Of a stretch of 64,000 bases of DNA, positions 7,960-15,569 are shown piece after piece (position 1 is the first letter of the stretch; every line of letters starts with the position of its first letter). The notes below the pieces were generated by a model. That model saw nothing but the letters and a program-made list of their open reading frames with translations, did not search any database and was not told the origin of the DNA. The DNA is taken from NCBI RefSeq assembly GCF_003312875.1, contig NZ_CP015163.1, positions 4,588,001 through 4,652,000 of the forward strand, given 5' to 3'. A program made the translations under genes and the position numbers. The DNA comes from Amycolatopsis albispora. Lineage in GTDB: Bacteria > Actinomycetota > Actinomycetes > Mycobacteriales > Pseudonocardiaceae.

Positions 7960-10548
7960 ATGTCGATCTCTCCGCGTGAGCGCGAAGTGCTGCTCGCGGT
8001 GGCCGACCGGCTGACCAACGCCGAGATCGCCGAGCGGCTCTTCGTGTCGGTGCGGACCGTGGAGAGCCACGTGTCCTCGTTGCTGCGCAAGCTCGACGCC
8101 CGCGATCGCCGCGAACTGGTCCAACGTGCCGCCGGTTACGCCTCCGGCGGCACCGTGCCCGGCTTGCCCGCGCCCGCGACGAGCTTCGTCGGCCGCGGCG
8201 TCGAGCTGGACACCGCCGCCCGCCTGGTGACCGAAGCCCCGGTGACCACCGTGCTGGGCCCCGGCGGTGCCGGGAAAACCCGCTTGGCCACCGCGGTCAC
8301 CGCTCGCGCGGCGTCCGCTTTCCCCGGCGGTGCCGCCTTCGTGAAGCTGGTGCCCGCGCGTCCCGGCTACGTCGTCGAGACGGTCGCCGCCGCGCTCGGC
8401 GTTGAGCCCGCGCCGCAGCAACGCCTGGCGGACGTGGTCGCTGACCGGCTGCGTGGCCGGGCGCTGCTCGTGCTGGACAACTGCGAGCACGTGGTGGACG
8501 ACGTCGCCGACCTCCTCGCGGACCTGGCGGAGGCGAATCCCCGCCTGAGCGTGCTGGCGACCAGCCGCGAACGCCTCGGCGTGCCGGGTGAGACCGTGCT
8601 GCAGCTGGGACCGCTGCGTGACGCCGAGGAAGCGGTCGCCTTGTTCACCGATCGGGCGCGGGCGGTCGATCCGGCGTTCGAAGCCGACCCCGCCGAGCTG
8701 GCCGAGCTGTGCCGCAAGCTGAGCGGCTCGCCGTTGCAGATCGAGCTGGCCGCCGCCCGGGTCGCCTCGCTCGGCGTGCCCGGGTTGCTGGCCGGGCTCG
8801 CCGACGATCCGCTGCGGCTGCTTTCGGCCGGACGCGGCGACCGGCGTCACCGCTCGCTGCGTGCGGTGGTCGAGTGGAGCTACCGGCTGCTGACCGAGGA
8901 GGAACGCCTGCTGCTGACGCGGGTGTCGCGGTTCGCCGACCGGTTCGACCTCAACGCGGCCGCCGCGCTGTGCCCCGGCCTTTCGCTCGGCGCGGTGGCC
9001 GATCTGCTCGGCCGGTTGGTGGACAAGTCGCTGGCCGACCTCGGGTGGAGCCTGCCCGACGGGGTTCGCCAGTTCGCCCGCGAGCAGCTCGACGGCTCAC
9101 CGGACGCCGAAGACGTGGCGACGCGCTACCTGGCCTGGGCCGCACAACGCGCACACGACCTGGTCGGGCGGCTCGACGGCGACTGGCGAGCCGACTTCGA
9201 CCTGGTCGCGGGTGATCTGCGAGCAGCCGCCGGGTCGTACGAACTGCTCTCCGACCTGGCCCGGCTGACCTACGCCCGCGGTTTCCTCGCCGAAGCGAGC
9301 GAGCACTGGCGGGCGGCGGCCCGCCTGGCCCCCACGGCCACCGCCGCCGCGACCGCGCTCGACCAGGCAGGCACGGCCGCGCACGTGCTCACCGGCGGCG
9401 CCCGCGACCACTACGACCTCCTGCTCGAAGCGGCCCGGCTGACCGGCGACCACCCCACGGCCAAGGCGGGCTGCCTGGCGAGCGCGGTGGTGCTCGCGAC
9501 GAGGTTCCGCGGCGCGGGATTTGTCGCGCGGCCGGTCCCCCACGAGGAGCTGACCGCACTGCTGGCCGAAGCCCTCGCAACCGGTTCCGCCCAGGCGGAG
9601 ACGCAGGTGGCGATCGCTCGCGCCTGGCTGTCCGGCCCGGCCCCGCAGTCGGTCACCCGGCCCGCGGCCGAGGCCGCCGTCCGCGCCGCGACGGCGTTCG
9701 GTGATCCGCTGCTGCTCAGCGCCGCGCTGGACGCCGAATGCACCGCCGCCGCGGGTGCCCGCGATCCCGGGCACGCGTACCGGATCACCCTGCGGCGCCT
9801 GGAGTTGGTCGACACGTTCGACCGCACGGTTCCGCAGGCCGCGCTGGAGGTGGTGGACACGTTCCGCGCCGCGGTGGCGTACGCGCTGGCAACCGGCGCC
9901 ATCGCGGATGCCGTGCGGATCGGCGAGCGCGCCGAAACCGATCCGACGCTGTCCCGGCACACCTGCTGGGGTTCCGGCAGCGTGCTCACGCCGCTCGCGC
10001 TGGCCGGGCGCTTCCCCGAAGCGCTGGCACGAGCCGAAAAGCTGTGGGATGGCGCGTTGTCCTTCCGGCAGCAGAACAACAGCACGCTCGGTGTTCCGCT
10101 GCTGGGCGCCGCGCTGGCCGCCGGTCTCACCGGCGACGCCGAGGCGATGGCCACCTGGCGGCGGCGCGCCGCCAGCGCCGCCGGGGTGCCCGCGTTGTCC
10201 GCCTCGCCGAACCTCGCGCCGTTGGACGCCTTCGTGCGAGCACGGGTCGCGCTGCACAACGGGAGCGACGACCTGTCCCCGCTGCTCGCGGAGGCGGGTG
10301 GTGAGTTCGCGCCGGGCCGGTTCGACGGTTACGCCGCGGGCGTCGCCGCCGAGATCGCCGTGGTCCTCGGCCGTCCCGACGCCGACGCCTACCTGCGCCG
10401 GGCGGAACAGCACGCCACGCACAACCGGTGGGCCGCCGCCGCGCTGACCCGGGCACGCGGCCTCCGCAACGGCGACAACGGCCTGCTCGAGGACGCGGCC
10501 AACGCCTTCACCGACATCGGGGCAGCGTTCGACGCTTGCCGACAATAA
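7960..10548 (+). CDS. LuxR-type HTH regulator with STAND/AAA ATPase domain
   Basis: An 862-residue regulator with an unusual order. The LuxR/GerE helix-turn-helix is at the N-terminus (residues 1-60, SPREREVLLAVADRLTNAEIAERLFVSVRTVESHVSSLL), followed by an NTPase with Walker A GPGGAGKTRLA at about residue 102 and Walker B LLVLDNCEHV at about residue 168, then roughly 450 residues of alpha-helical, TPR-like sequence. Typical LAL regulators carry the HTH at the C-terminus. It probably integrates a ligand signal through the ATPase. ATG 7960 is chosen because the HTH begins there and the upstream extension overlaps the divergent cupin promoter. The target genes are unknown; the divergent cupin pair is the obvious candidate. 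Confidence 0.87.
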   Translation: MSISPREREVLLAVADRLTNAEIAERLFVSVRTVESHVSSLLRKLDARDRRELVQRAAGYASGGTVPGLPAPATSFVGRGVELDTAARLVTEAPVTTVLGPGGAGKTRLATAVTARAASAFPGGAAFVKLVPARPGYVVETVAAALGVEPAPQQRLADVVADRLRGRALLVLDNCEHVVDDVADLLADLAEANPRLSVLATSRERLGVPGETVLQLGPLRDAEEAVALFTDRARAVDPAFEADPAELAELCRKLSGSPLQIELAAARVASLGVPGLLAGLADDPLRLLSAGRGDRRHRSLRAVVEWSYRLLTEEERLLLTRVSRFADRFDLNAAAALCPGLSLGAVADLLGRLVDKSLADLGWSLPDGVRQFAREQLDGSPDAEDVATRYLAWAAQRAHDLVGRLDGDWRADFDLVAGDLRAAAGSYELLSDLARLTYARGFLAEASEHWRAAARLAPTATAAATALDQAGTAAHVLTGGARDHYDLLLEAARLTGDHPTAKAGCLASAVVLATRFRGAGFVARPVPHEELTALLAEALATGSAQAETQVAIARAWLSGPAPQSVTRPAAEAAVRAATAFGDPLLLSAALDAECTAAAGARDPGHAYRITLRRLELVDTFDRTVPQAALEVVDTFRAAVAYALATGAIADAVRIGERAETDPTLSRHTCWGSGSVLTPLALAGRFPEALARAEKLWDGALSFRQQNNSTLGVPLLGAALAAGLTGDAEAMATWRRRAASAAGVPALSASPNLAPLDAFVRARVALHNGSDDLSPLLAEAGGEFAPGRFDGYAAGVAAEIAVVLGRPDADAYLRRAEQHATHNRWAAAALTRARGLRNGDNGLLEDAANAFTDIGAAFDACRQ

Positions 10549-10591
10549 ATGCTGTCTTGACCAGAAGACTATTCGGTGCGACCCTCCACGG

Positions 10592-11290
10592 GTGTCGCGT
10601 GAGTTCGAACTGCCCAAGGAGATCGAGCTGCCCGCCTCGCCAGAGGAGGTCTGGACGGCCATCGCCACCGGCCCCGGTGCGGCGGCGTGGTTCATGCCGA
10701 TGGAGATCGATCCGGACGACCCGCAGGTCGTCCGGTGGGACCCTCCGCGCGAGCTGGCCATCCGCACCCCGGCCGCGGAAGACGGCACCACGCAGGCCTT
10801 CGAGTACCTGGTCGAGGCCCGGGCGGGTGGCGCGAGCGTGCTCCGGTTCGTCCACAGTGGAGTCCTCGGCGACGACTGGAGCGACGAGTACGAGGGCATG
10901 ACCAGCGGCGGCTGGGACATGTACCTGTTCACCCTCGCCCAGTACCTGCGGCACTTCCGCGGCGCACCGGCGACCTACGCGGAAGCCGAAGCACCCGCGG
11001 CTGGCGGCTGGGACCGGTTGCGCGAGCGGCTCGGCTCACCACAACTCGGCGCACCGGTGGAGATCGACCTGCCCGGCGGGTCACGACTGTCCGGCGAGGT
11101 GGACTACCTGACCGGCAACTTCATCGGGCTGCGCACCGCCGACGCGCTCATCCGGTTCCACGAACGCTCACCGCTCGGCATGCCGATCGCGGTCAGCGAC
11201 CACCACTACGGCCCCGATCCGCTGGACCGCACCGAAGCCTGGCGACACTGGCTCGCCGAAAGCGGCTCGGCCCCCGCCGAAGCCGGGTAA
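10592..11290 (+). CDS. SRPBCC (AHSA1-like) domain protein
   Basis: A 232-residue START/Bet v 1-like protein. The N-terminal half reads like an activator-of-Hsp90-homologue domain (EIELPASPEEVWTAIATGPGAAAWFMP, then GGWDMYLFTLAQYLRHF), a hydrophobic-pocket fold. The C-terminal 90 residues are less typical of the family. Function is unknown; such proteins bind hydrophobic ligands or sit beside ArsR regulators, which are not present here. GTG 10592 is used; the ribosome site is weak. It follows the LuxR-ATPase by 43 bases and could be co-transcribed. Confidence 0.8.
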   Translation: MSREFELPKEIELPASPEEVWTAIATGPGAAAWFMPMEIDPDDPQVVRWDPPRELAIRTPAAEDGTTQAFEYLVEARAGGASVLRFVHSGVLGDDWSDEYEGMTSGGWDMYLFTLAQYLRHFRGAPATYAEAEAPAAGGWDRLRERLGSPQLGAPVEIDLPGGSRLSGEVDYLTGNFIGLRTADALIRFHERSPLGMPIAVSDHHYGPDPLDRTEAWRHWLAESGSAPAEAG

Positions 11291-11301
11291 CCTCAGCCCG
11301 C

Positions 11302-12159
11302 GTGACAACCGTGCCAAGGCATCCAGCGGACCGCGAACTCGCCCAGAAGCAGGTCGACGTGCTCGCTTCGCAGATGGGCTTCTACGTCGACTACGTCGAA
11401 AAGGACGCGGCCGCACTGAAGAACGTCCTCGGCCGCGCGTTGACGCTCACCCGGTACGGATCCGTGCTGGATCCGGCCGCCGCCGAGGCACGGACCTGGA
11501 CGGATCTCCGGACCGCCGCCCAAGCCGCGACGGCCGTCTTCAGCGCGGCCGCCGGTTCCGGCGAACTCGAAGCCGTGGTGACGAAGCCCTTGCGCTTCAA
11601 GGCAACCGGCCCCGTCTCGTACGCGAACGCGGGTGCCTGGCTGTCCGCGGTCTGGCTCGCGATCGTCAACCGGGAGGACGAACTCGTCCAGCGGCTCTGC
11701 GCGATCGACGAGGAGACGCTGCGTGCTTCGGGCGCCGTGCACGACACCTACGTCCAGCCCTGGGTGCGGACCGTGCGGAACTTCCTCACCGGCCAGGAGA
11801 TCCCGCCCGCCCTGCTCGCCGCCGCGCTGGACGGCACGGACCCGGACACCGCGCGCGTCGCCCCGCCGCGCGCGCTGGCCCAGCTGTCCTATCCACCGGT
11901 CGAGATGTTCCACCACCTGCTCCGCCGCGACTCGGCGAAGTTCAACGCGTCACTGGCGCGTGCGCTGGAACAGCACCGGAAGTACTGGACCGCCGCGCCG
12001 GACCTCGCCGACGATCCGGAGGGGTTCATCGCCTTCGCGCCGCTCGCTGTCGCGGTGCTGGCGCGCTCGGCCGGGCTGCCCGTCGAGGTGGAGTCGCCGT
12101 ACCTGCCGTCGAACTTCCTGTCCGGCCGGCGAGTTCAGCCAGGTGGTGCAGTGAGTTGA
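11302..12159 (+). CDS. Imm49-family immunity protein
   Basis: A 285-residue protein resembling the immunity 49 family of polymorphic-toxin systems: an all-alpha protein ending in DDPEGFIAFAPLAVAVLARSAGLPVEVESPYLPSNFL, the most recognisable part. Imm49 proteins are predicted to neutralise partner toxins, and actinomycetes often carry them as orphans. No toxin gene is next to it. GTG 11302 begins 11 bases after the SRPBCC gene stop, so they may share a transcript. Its last 134 bases overlap the convergent SRPBCC gene on the other strand. Confidence 0.75.
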   Translation: MTTVPRHPADRELAQKQVDVLASQMGFYVDYVEKDAAALKNVLGRALTLTRYGSVLDPAAAEARTWTDLRTAAQAATAVFSAAAGSGELEAVVTKPLRFKATGPVSYANAGAWLSAVWLAIVNREDELVQRLCAIDEETLRASGAVHDTYVQPWVRTVRNFLTGQEIPPALLAAALDGTDPDTARVAPPRALAQLSYPPVEMFHHLLRRDSAKFNASLARALEQHRKYWTAAPDLADDPEGFIAFAPLAVAVLARSAGLPVEVESPYLPSNFLSGRRVQPGGAVS

Positions 12160-12589
12160 TCAGGTGGTCCGGCCCGAACGGCGGGAACTGGATGCGCTCG
12201 CGGACGGACGGCGGCGTCGCCGACCAGTCGTAGGTGAGCGTCACCTCGGTCCCGTCCGGGCCGGGCGCCAGGTCGTACCGCCAGATCCAGCCGCCGAACT
12301 CCAGCTCCCCGTTGTCCTTGCGGTACCCGGTCAGCCAGCCGATGGTGCGCGGCGCGTCGATCACCGCGACCTTGTTGACCACCTGGTAGTCGCCGTCGGG
12401 GTGCCGCGAATGGTGCATGTCCATCCGGAACAGCTGTCCCACCTCGGTCAGCGGCGCCCGGTCGACGGGTTCCTGCACCCACCCGGTGCCGTCGATCGCC
12501 GCGTGCGCGGCCGGATCGGCCAGCACGTCGAACACGCTGGTGGCGGGCACGCCGATGGTCAGGGTGGCGCTCACGTTCTCCGCGGCCAT
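12026..12589 (-). CDS. SRPBCC family polyketide-cyclase-like protein
   Basis: A 187-residue protein whose first 140 residues form an SRPBCC domain (VSATLTIGVPATSVFDVLADPAAHAAIDGTGWV, GWIWRYDLAPGPDGTEVTLTYDWS, FPPFGPDHLINSLHHLAEL). Family members usually end soon after the HLAEL segment. Here the frame runs on for about 40 low-complexity residues antisense to the Imm49 gene, so the native stop may have been lost. ATG 12589 has GAGGAG 10 bases upstream; GTG 12598 is the alternative. It is divergent from an AraC-type regulator, which probably controls it. Confidence 0.8.
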   Translation of the reverse strand: MAAENVSATLTIGVPATSVFDVLADPAAHAAIDGTGWVQEPVDRAPLTEVGQLFRMDMHHSRHPDGDYQVVNKVAVIDAPRTIGWLTGYRKDNGELEFGGWIWRYDLAPGPDGTEVTLTYDWSATPPSVRERIQFPPFGPDHLINSLHHLAELAGRTGSSTAGTATPPRRAARPSAPAPRQRAARRR

Positions 12590-12677
12590 GGTGGTCACGC
12601 TCCTCGTCTCGGTGGGTTCTCTCACCAAGGCGACGAACGCGCCCACGCCCGTTCGACACGTGTGTGAAACTTCGGGC

Positions 12678-13406
12678 ATGGGACTGCGGTTCGAGACACG
12701 CGCGTCGGACTCGGCGTGGGTCGACACCGTGTGGACCTGCCGCAGCGAGCAGGTCTCGGAGATGACCTCGGTCGCCTCCGAAACCTGGGGGCTGGCGTTC
12801 TGGCGCCAGCGGGGCCAGACCTACGCGGCGGTCACCGGGCCGGAAACCCGGGCCGGGACCGCGCCCGTGCCCGAGGACGCGAGCTGGGTGGGCATCCAGT
12901 TCGCCGTCGGCACCTCGTTGCGTGCGGTCGCCACGCCCGCCGTGGTCGACGGCGGGATCGTGCTGCCCGACGTGACCGGCCGGAAGTTCTGGCTCGACGG
13001 CGCGCACTGGGAGATGCCCGGCCCCGACGACGCCGAGGCGCTCGTGGCCCGGCTCGTCCGCAGCGGGGTGGTGGTCCGCGATCCGCTGGTCACCGAGGTC
13101 CTCCGCGGTCACCGGCCACCCGTCTCGGAGCGCACGCTCGAGCGTCGCTTCCGGACGGCCACCGGCCTCACCCAGGGTGCCGTCCGGCAGATCGAACGCG
13201 TTCGCTCGGCCGCGGTCCTGCTGTCCTCGGGCGCGACGGCGGCCGACGTCGTCGGGCGGTTCGGCTACTACGACGAGCCGCACCTCGCCCGCGCGCTGCG
13301 GCGGTACGTCGGACGCACCGCCCAGCAGCTGCGCGACGGCGAGGGCGGCGCGCTCGCCCTCGACTCAGCGCACGACGTCGTAGACCAGCTTGACCACGCC
13401 GTTTGA
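12678..13406 (+). CDS. AraC-type helix-turn-helix regulator
   Basis: A 242-residue regulator. The C-terminal part (about residues 150-225) has the two-HTH AraC layout: RTLERRFRTATGLTQGAVRQIERVRSAAVLL followed by ATAADVVGRFGYYDEPHLARALRRYVGRTAQQLR. The N-terminal 130 residues would be a beta-rich sensor. ATG 12678 lies 89 bases from the divergent SRPBCC gene, so that gene is the likely target. Its 3' end overlaps the convergent DHFR-like gene by 42 bases. Confidence 0.85.
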   Translation: MGLRFETRASDSAWVDTVWTCRSEQVSEMTSVASETWGLAFWRQRGQTYAAVTGPETRAGTAPVPEDASWVGIQFAVGTSLRAVATPAVVDGGIVLPDVTGRKFWLDGAHWEMPGPDDAEALVARLVRSGVVVRDPLVTEVLRGHRPPVSERTLERRFRTATGLTQGAVRQIERVRSAAVLLSSGATAADVVGRFGYYDEPHLARALRRYVGRTAQQLRDGEGGALALDSAHDVVDQLDHAV

Positions 13407-13940
13407 ATAGGCGGCCGAATCCCGCAGCTTCAGGTTCTGCTGGTCCCGGTCCGCCCGGCTGAACACGCTCTTGCCCGCGGCCAGCAACACCGGGAAGACC
13501 AGCAGGTGGTAGCGGTCGATCAGGTCGGCGTCCGCCAGCCGCCGCGCGAGTTCCGCGCTGCCGTGGATGAAGATCGGGCCGCCTTCGGACCGCTTCAGCT
13601 CCGCGACGTCCTCGGCCGACCGCAGGACGGTGATCTCCCCCCAGCCGTCGACCAGCGCGTCCTTCTCCAATGTGGACGAAACCACGTACTTCGGGAGGTC
13701 CTTGTACCCGGCGTGGTCCTCCGACCCAGGCCAGATCGGCGCGAAGGCCTCGTAGCTGCGGCGGCCGAACATCAGCGCCGTGGTCTCTTCGAGTTCCTCG
13801 GCCTTGAGCGAGTACGCCTCCGGCACGAACTCCGTGCCCATCACCCAGCCACCGCTGCGGTGGCCCTCGGCCTTGCCGCCCGGCGAGTCCACCACGCCGT
13901 CCAGCGACATGAATCCCGTGTAAACCAGTTCACGCGTCAA
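13365..13940 (-). CDS. Dihydrofolate reductase / RibD-C family protein
   Basis: A 191-residue protein of the RibD C-terminal (DHFR-like) superfamily common in actinomycetes: YTGFMSLDGVVDSPGG at the start, LMFGRRSYEAFAPIWPG, KYVVSSTL, and IFIHGSAELARRLADADLIDRYHLLVFPVLLAAGKSVF. These proteins bind NADPH-like ligands; the substrate is rarely known and this is not the housekeeping FolA. The start is TTG 13940, supported by GGAG 7 bases upstream. It is a stand-alone gene that meets the AraC regulator tail to tail. Confidence 0.88.
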   Translation of the reverse strand: MTRELVYTGFMSLDGVVDSPGGKAEGHRSGGWVMGTEFVPEAYSLKAEELEETTALMFGRRSYEAFAPIWPGSEDHAGYKDLPKYVVSSTLEKDALVDGWGEITVLRSAEDVAELKRSEGGPIFIHGSAELARRLADADLIDRYHLLVFPVLLAAGKSVFSRADRDQQNLKLRDSAAYSNGVVKLVYDVVR

Positions 13941-14034
13941 AACCGTGCTCCTACCCCATGATCGCGACTACCCAAGTACTGCGTACACCCTAATCACAGG
14001 CGAGTGCCGCGGTCTTGGACAGAACCGACAACGC

Positions 14035-14709
14035 TCAGGAGACAACGTCGATCAGCCGGTTGTACCGCAGCCGCAGCGCGCGTTCGACCGCGGCGAGCGC
14101 CCCGGCCGCGCCCATGGTGATCTTCGCCCAGGTGGGCAGGTGGATCGGCGAGGTGAACACGCCGAAGTTCGCGGCGACCGCCGGGATCTTGCTGATCGCT
14201 TCGGCGCCCTGGAGCAGGCTGACGGCGAGCGCCGCCAGCAGGATCACCACGGACACCACGCCGACGACCGCGCTGGTGCGCGGAAACCGCCTGCCGAACC
14301 GCGCGCGCAGCCCTTCCTGCGAGCGACGGTGCGGGTGCAGTGCGTGTTCGCGGCCGTCGTCGGAAACGAAGTGCATGCGCTTCAGCCCGAACGCACTGGT
14401 GGCCACCTCGATGACGCCGCCGGGCACCGGAAAGGTCGCCGGCAGGTTCGCGCGGTAGACCTGGACACCGTCGCGGTACAACGCGACGGGACTCTTCCCG
14501 ACGCCGTTCTCGTGCTGGCTCCTGGTTTTCGCGTCGGCGACGTAGCGGACGTCGACCGCGAAGGCGTGGCTGTCCCCCACCGGGTCCGGGAGCTGGATGA
14601 AGAACAGCGAACGCGCGAACAGCTGCCACAGGCGGTATTCGGCGAGCGCGCTCCCGTCACCCGGCCGGACCCGGCCGAGTTGCCACCGCCGCTTGAACTG
14701 CTTGACCAT
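14035..14709 (-). CDS. Membrane protein of unknown function (MerR-promoter linked)
   Basis: A 224-residue protein I do not recognise. The first 120 residues are soluble-looking (LFFIQLPDPVGDSHAFAVDVRYVADAK, then ALYRDGVQVYRANLPATFPVPGGVIEVATSAFG), followed by a clear transmembrane helix at about residues 145-168 (SAVVGVVSVVILLAALAVSL) and a possible second near residues 192-210. AGGGGAG precedes ATG 14709. It shares a palindromic MerR-type double promoter with the divergent regulator gene, so it is probably the regulated output, perhaps an envelope or drug response protein. Confidence 0.75.
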   Translation of the reverse strand: MVKQFKRRWQLGRVRPGDGSALAEYRLWQLFARSLFFIQLPDPVGDSHAFAVDVRYVADAKTRSQHENGVGKSPVALYRDGVQVYRANLPATFPVPGGVIEVATSAFGLKRMHFVSDDGREHALHPHRRSQEGLRARFGRRFPRTSAVVGVVSVVILLAALAVSLLQGAEAISKIPAVAANFGVFTSPIHLPTWAKITMGAAGALAAVERALRLRYNRLIDVVS

Positions 14710-14742
14710 GGTTCTCCCCTCGTCCGGACGCAGTACAGGGCG

Positions 14743-14786
14743 TGCCCCAGGGGCACGGTCAAGCGCTTGACCGTGCCCCTGGGGCA
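14743..14786. promoter_or_regulatory. 44-bp perfect palindrome with back-to-back MerR-type promoters
   Basis: Bases 14743-14786 are a perfect palindrome centred between 14764 and 14765; each half runs from TGCCCC at the outside to GGTCAAGC at the centre. On the plus strand TTGACC (14767-14772) is followed by 19 bases and TGGAGT (14792-14797). On the minus strand the mirror TTGACC is followed by 19 bases and TGTACT. A 19-base spacer is the signature of promoters activated by MerR-family proteins through DNA distortion, and both spacers hold the dyad GTGCCCCTGGGGCA. The plus promoter serves the MerR gene and the minus one the membrane protein. Confidence 0.8.
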
Positions 14787-14822
14787 GGGTGTGGAGTGGG
14801 TCGCGGACAAGGGAGGTGGCGC

Positions 14823-15569
14823 ATGCCGTGGAGCACCCGGCAACTCGCCGATCTCGCGGGCTCGACGGTGAAGGCCATCCGGCACTACCACGAGATCGGC
14901 CTGCTGGACGTGCCGGAGCGGGCCGCGAACGGGTACAAGCAGTACAAGGTCGCGCACCTGGTCCGGCTGATGCAGATCAAGCGGCTGAGCGAGCTGGGCC
15001 TGCCGCTTGCGCAGATCGCCGCGATGGGCCGGGCCGACGACGACCCGGACGAGGCGATCCGCGTGCTCGACGCCGAGCTGGCGGCGACGGTCGAGCGGCT
15101 CAACCGGGTGCGCGCGGAGCTGGCCGTCATCCTGCGTCACCGCGCGCCGATGCACGTACCGTCCGGCTTCGCGCCCCTGTCCCGCAAGCTCTCCGCCACG
15201 CAGGAGTCCTTGCTCCTGGTCTACTCGACCATCTTCAGCGAGCACGGCATGCGGGAGTTCCGGCAGATGCTCGCCACCCCCGACGAGACCGACGACGAGT
15301 TCGAGGCCCTGCCCGCGGACGCCGACGACGACACGATCGAGCGACTCGCCGAGCGGATGGTGCCCGCGGTCCTGGAAATCCAGGAGAAGCACCCGTGGTC
15401 GAAGGATCCGATGGCGGATTCACCGCAGGGGGTGGAACTGGCCAAGAACACCATGGCCCACGCGGTGGCGGAACTCTACAACCCGGCGCAGATACGCGTT
15501 CTGCAACGCCTCCACGCCCTGCTCGAAAACGTCACCGAGGTCACCCCGCCAGCGGAACCACCCCGATGA
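14823..15569 (+). CDS. MerR family regulator (TipA-like)
   Basis: A 248-residue regulator. The N-terminal MerR winged helix is at residues 4-70 (STRQLADLAGSTVKAIRHYHEIGLLDVPERAANGYKQY), followed by a coiled-coil dimerisation helix (about residues 80-110) and an effector domain of about 130 residues without the TipAS cysteine. GGGAGG lies 6 bases before ATG 14823. It probably activates its own gene and the divergent membrane protein from the 44-bp palindrome in response to a hydrophobic ligand. The 3' end overlaps the convergent Hsp70-like gene by 29 bases. Confidence 0.9.
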   Translation: MPWSTRQLADLAGSTVKAIRHYHEIGLLDVPERAANGYKQYKVAHLVRLMQIKRLSELGLPLAQIAAMGRADDDPDEAIRVLDAELAATVERLNRVRAELAVILRHRAPMHVPSGFAPLSRKLSATQESLLLVYSTIFSEHGMREFRQMLATPDETDDEFEALPADADDDTIERLAERMVPAVLEIQEKHPWSKDPMADSPQGVELAKNTMAHAVAELYNPAQIRVLQRLHALLENVTEVTPPAEPPR

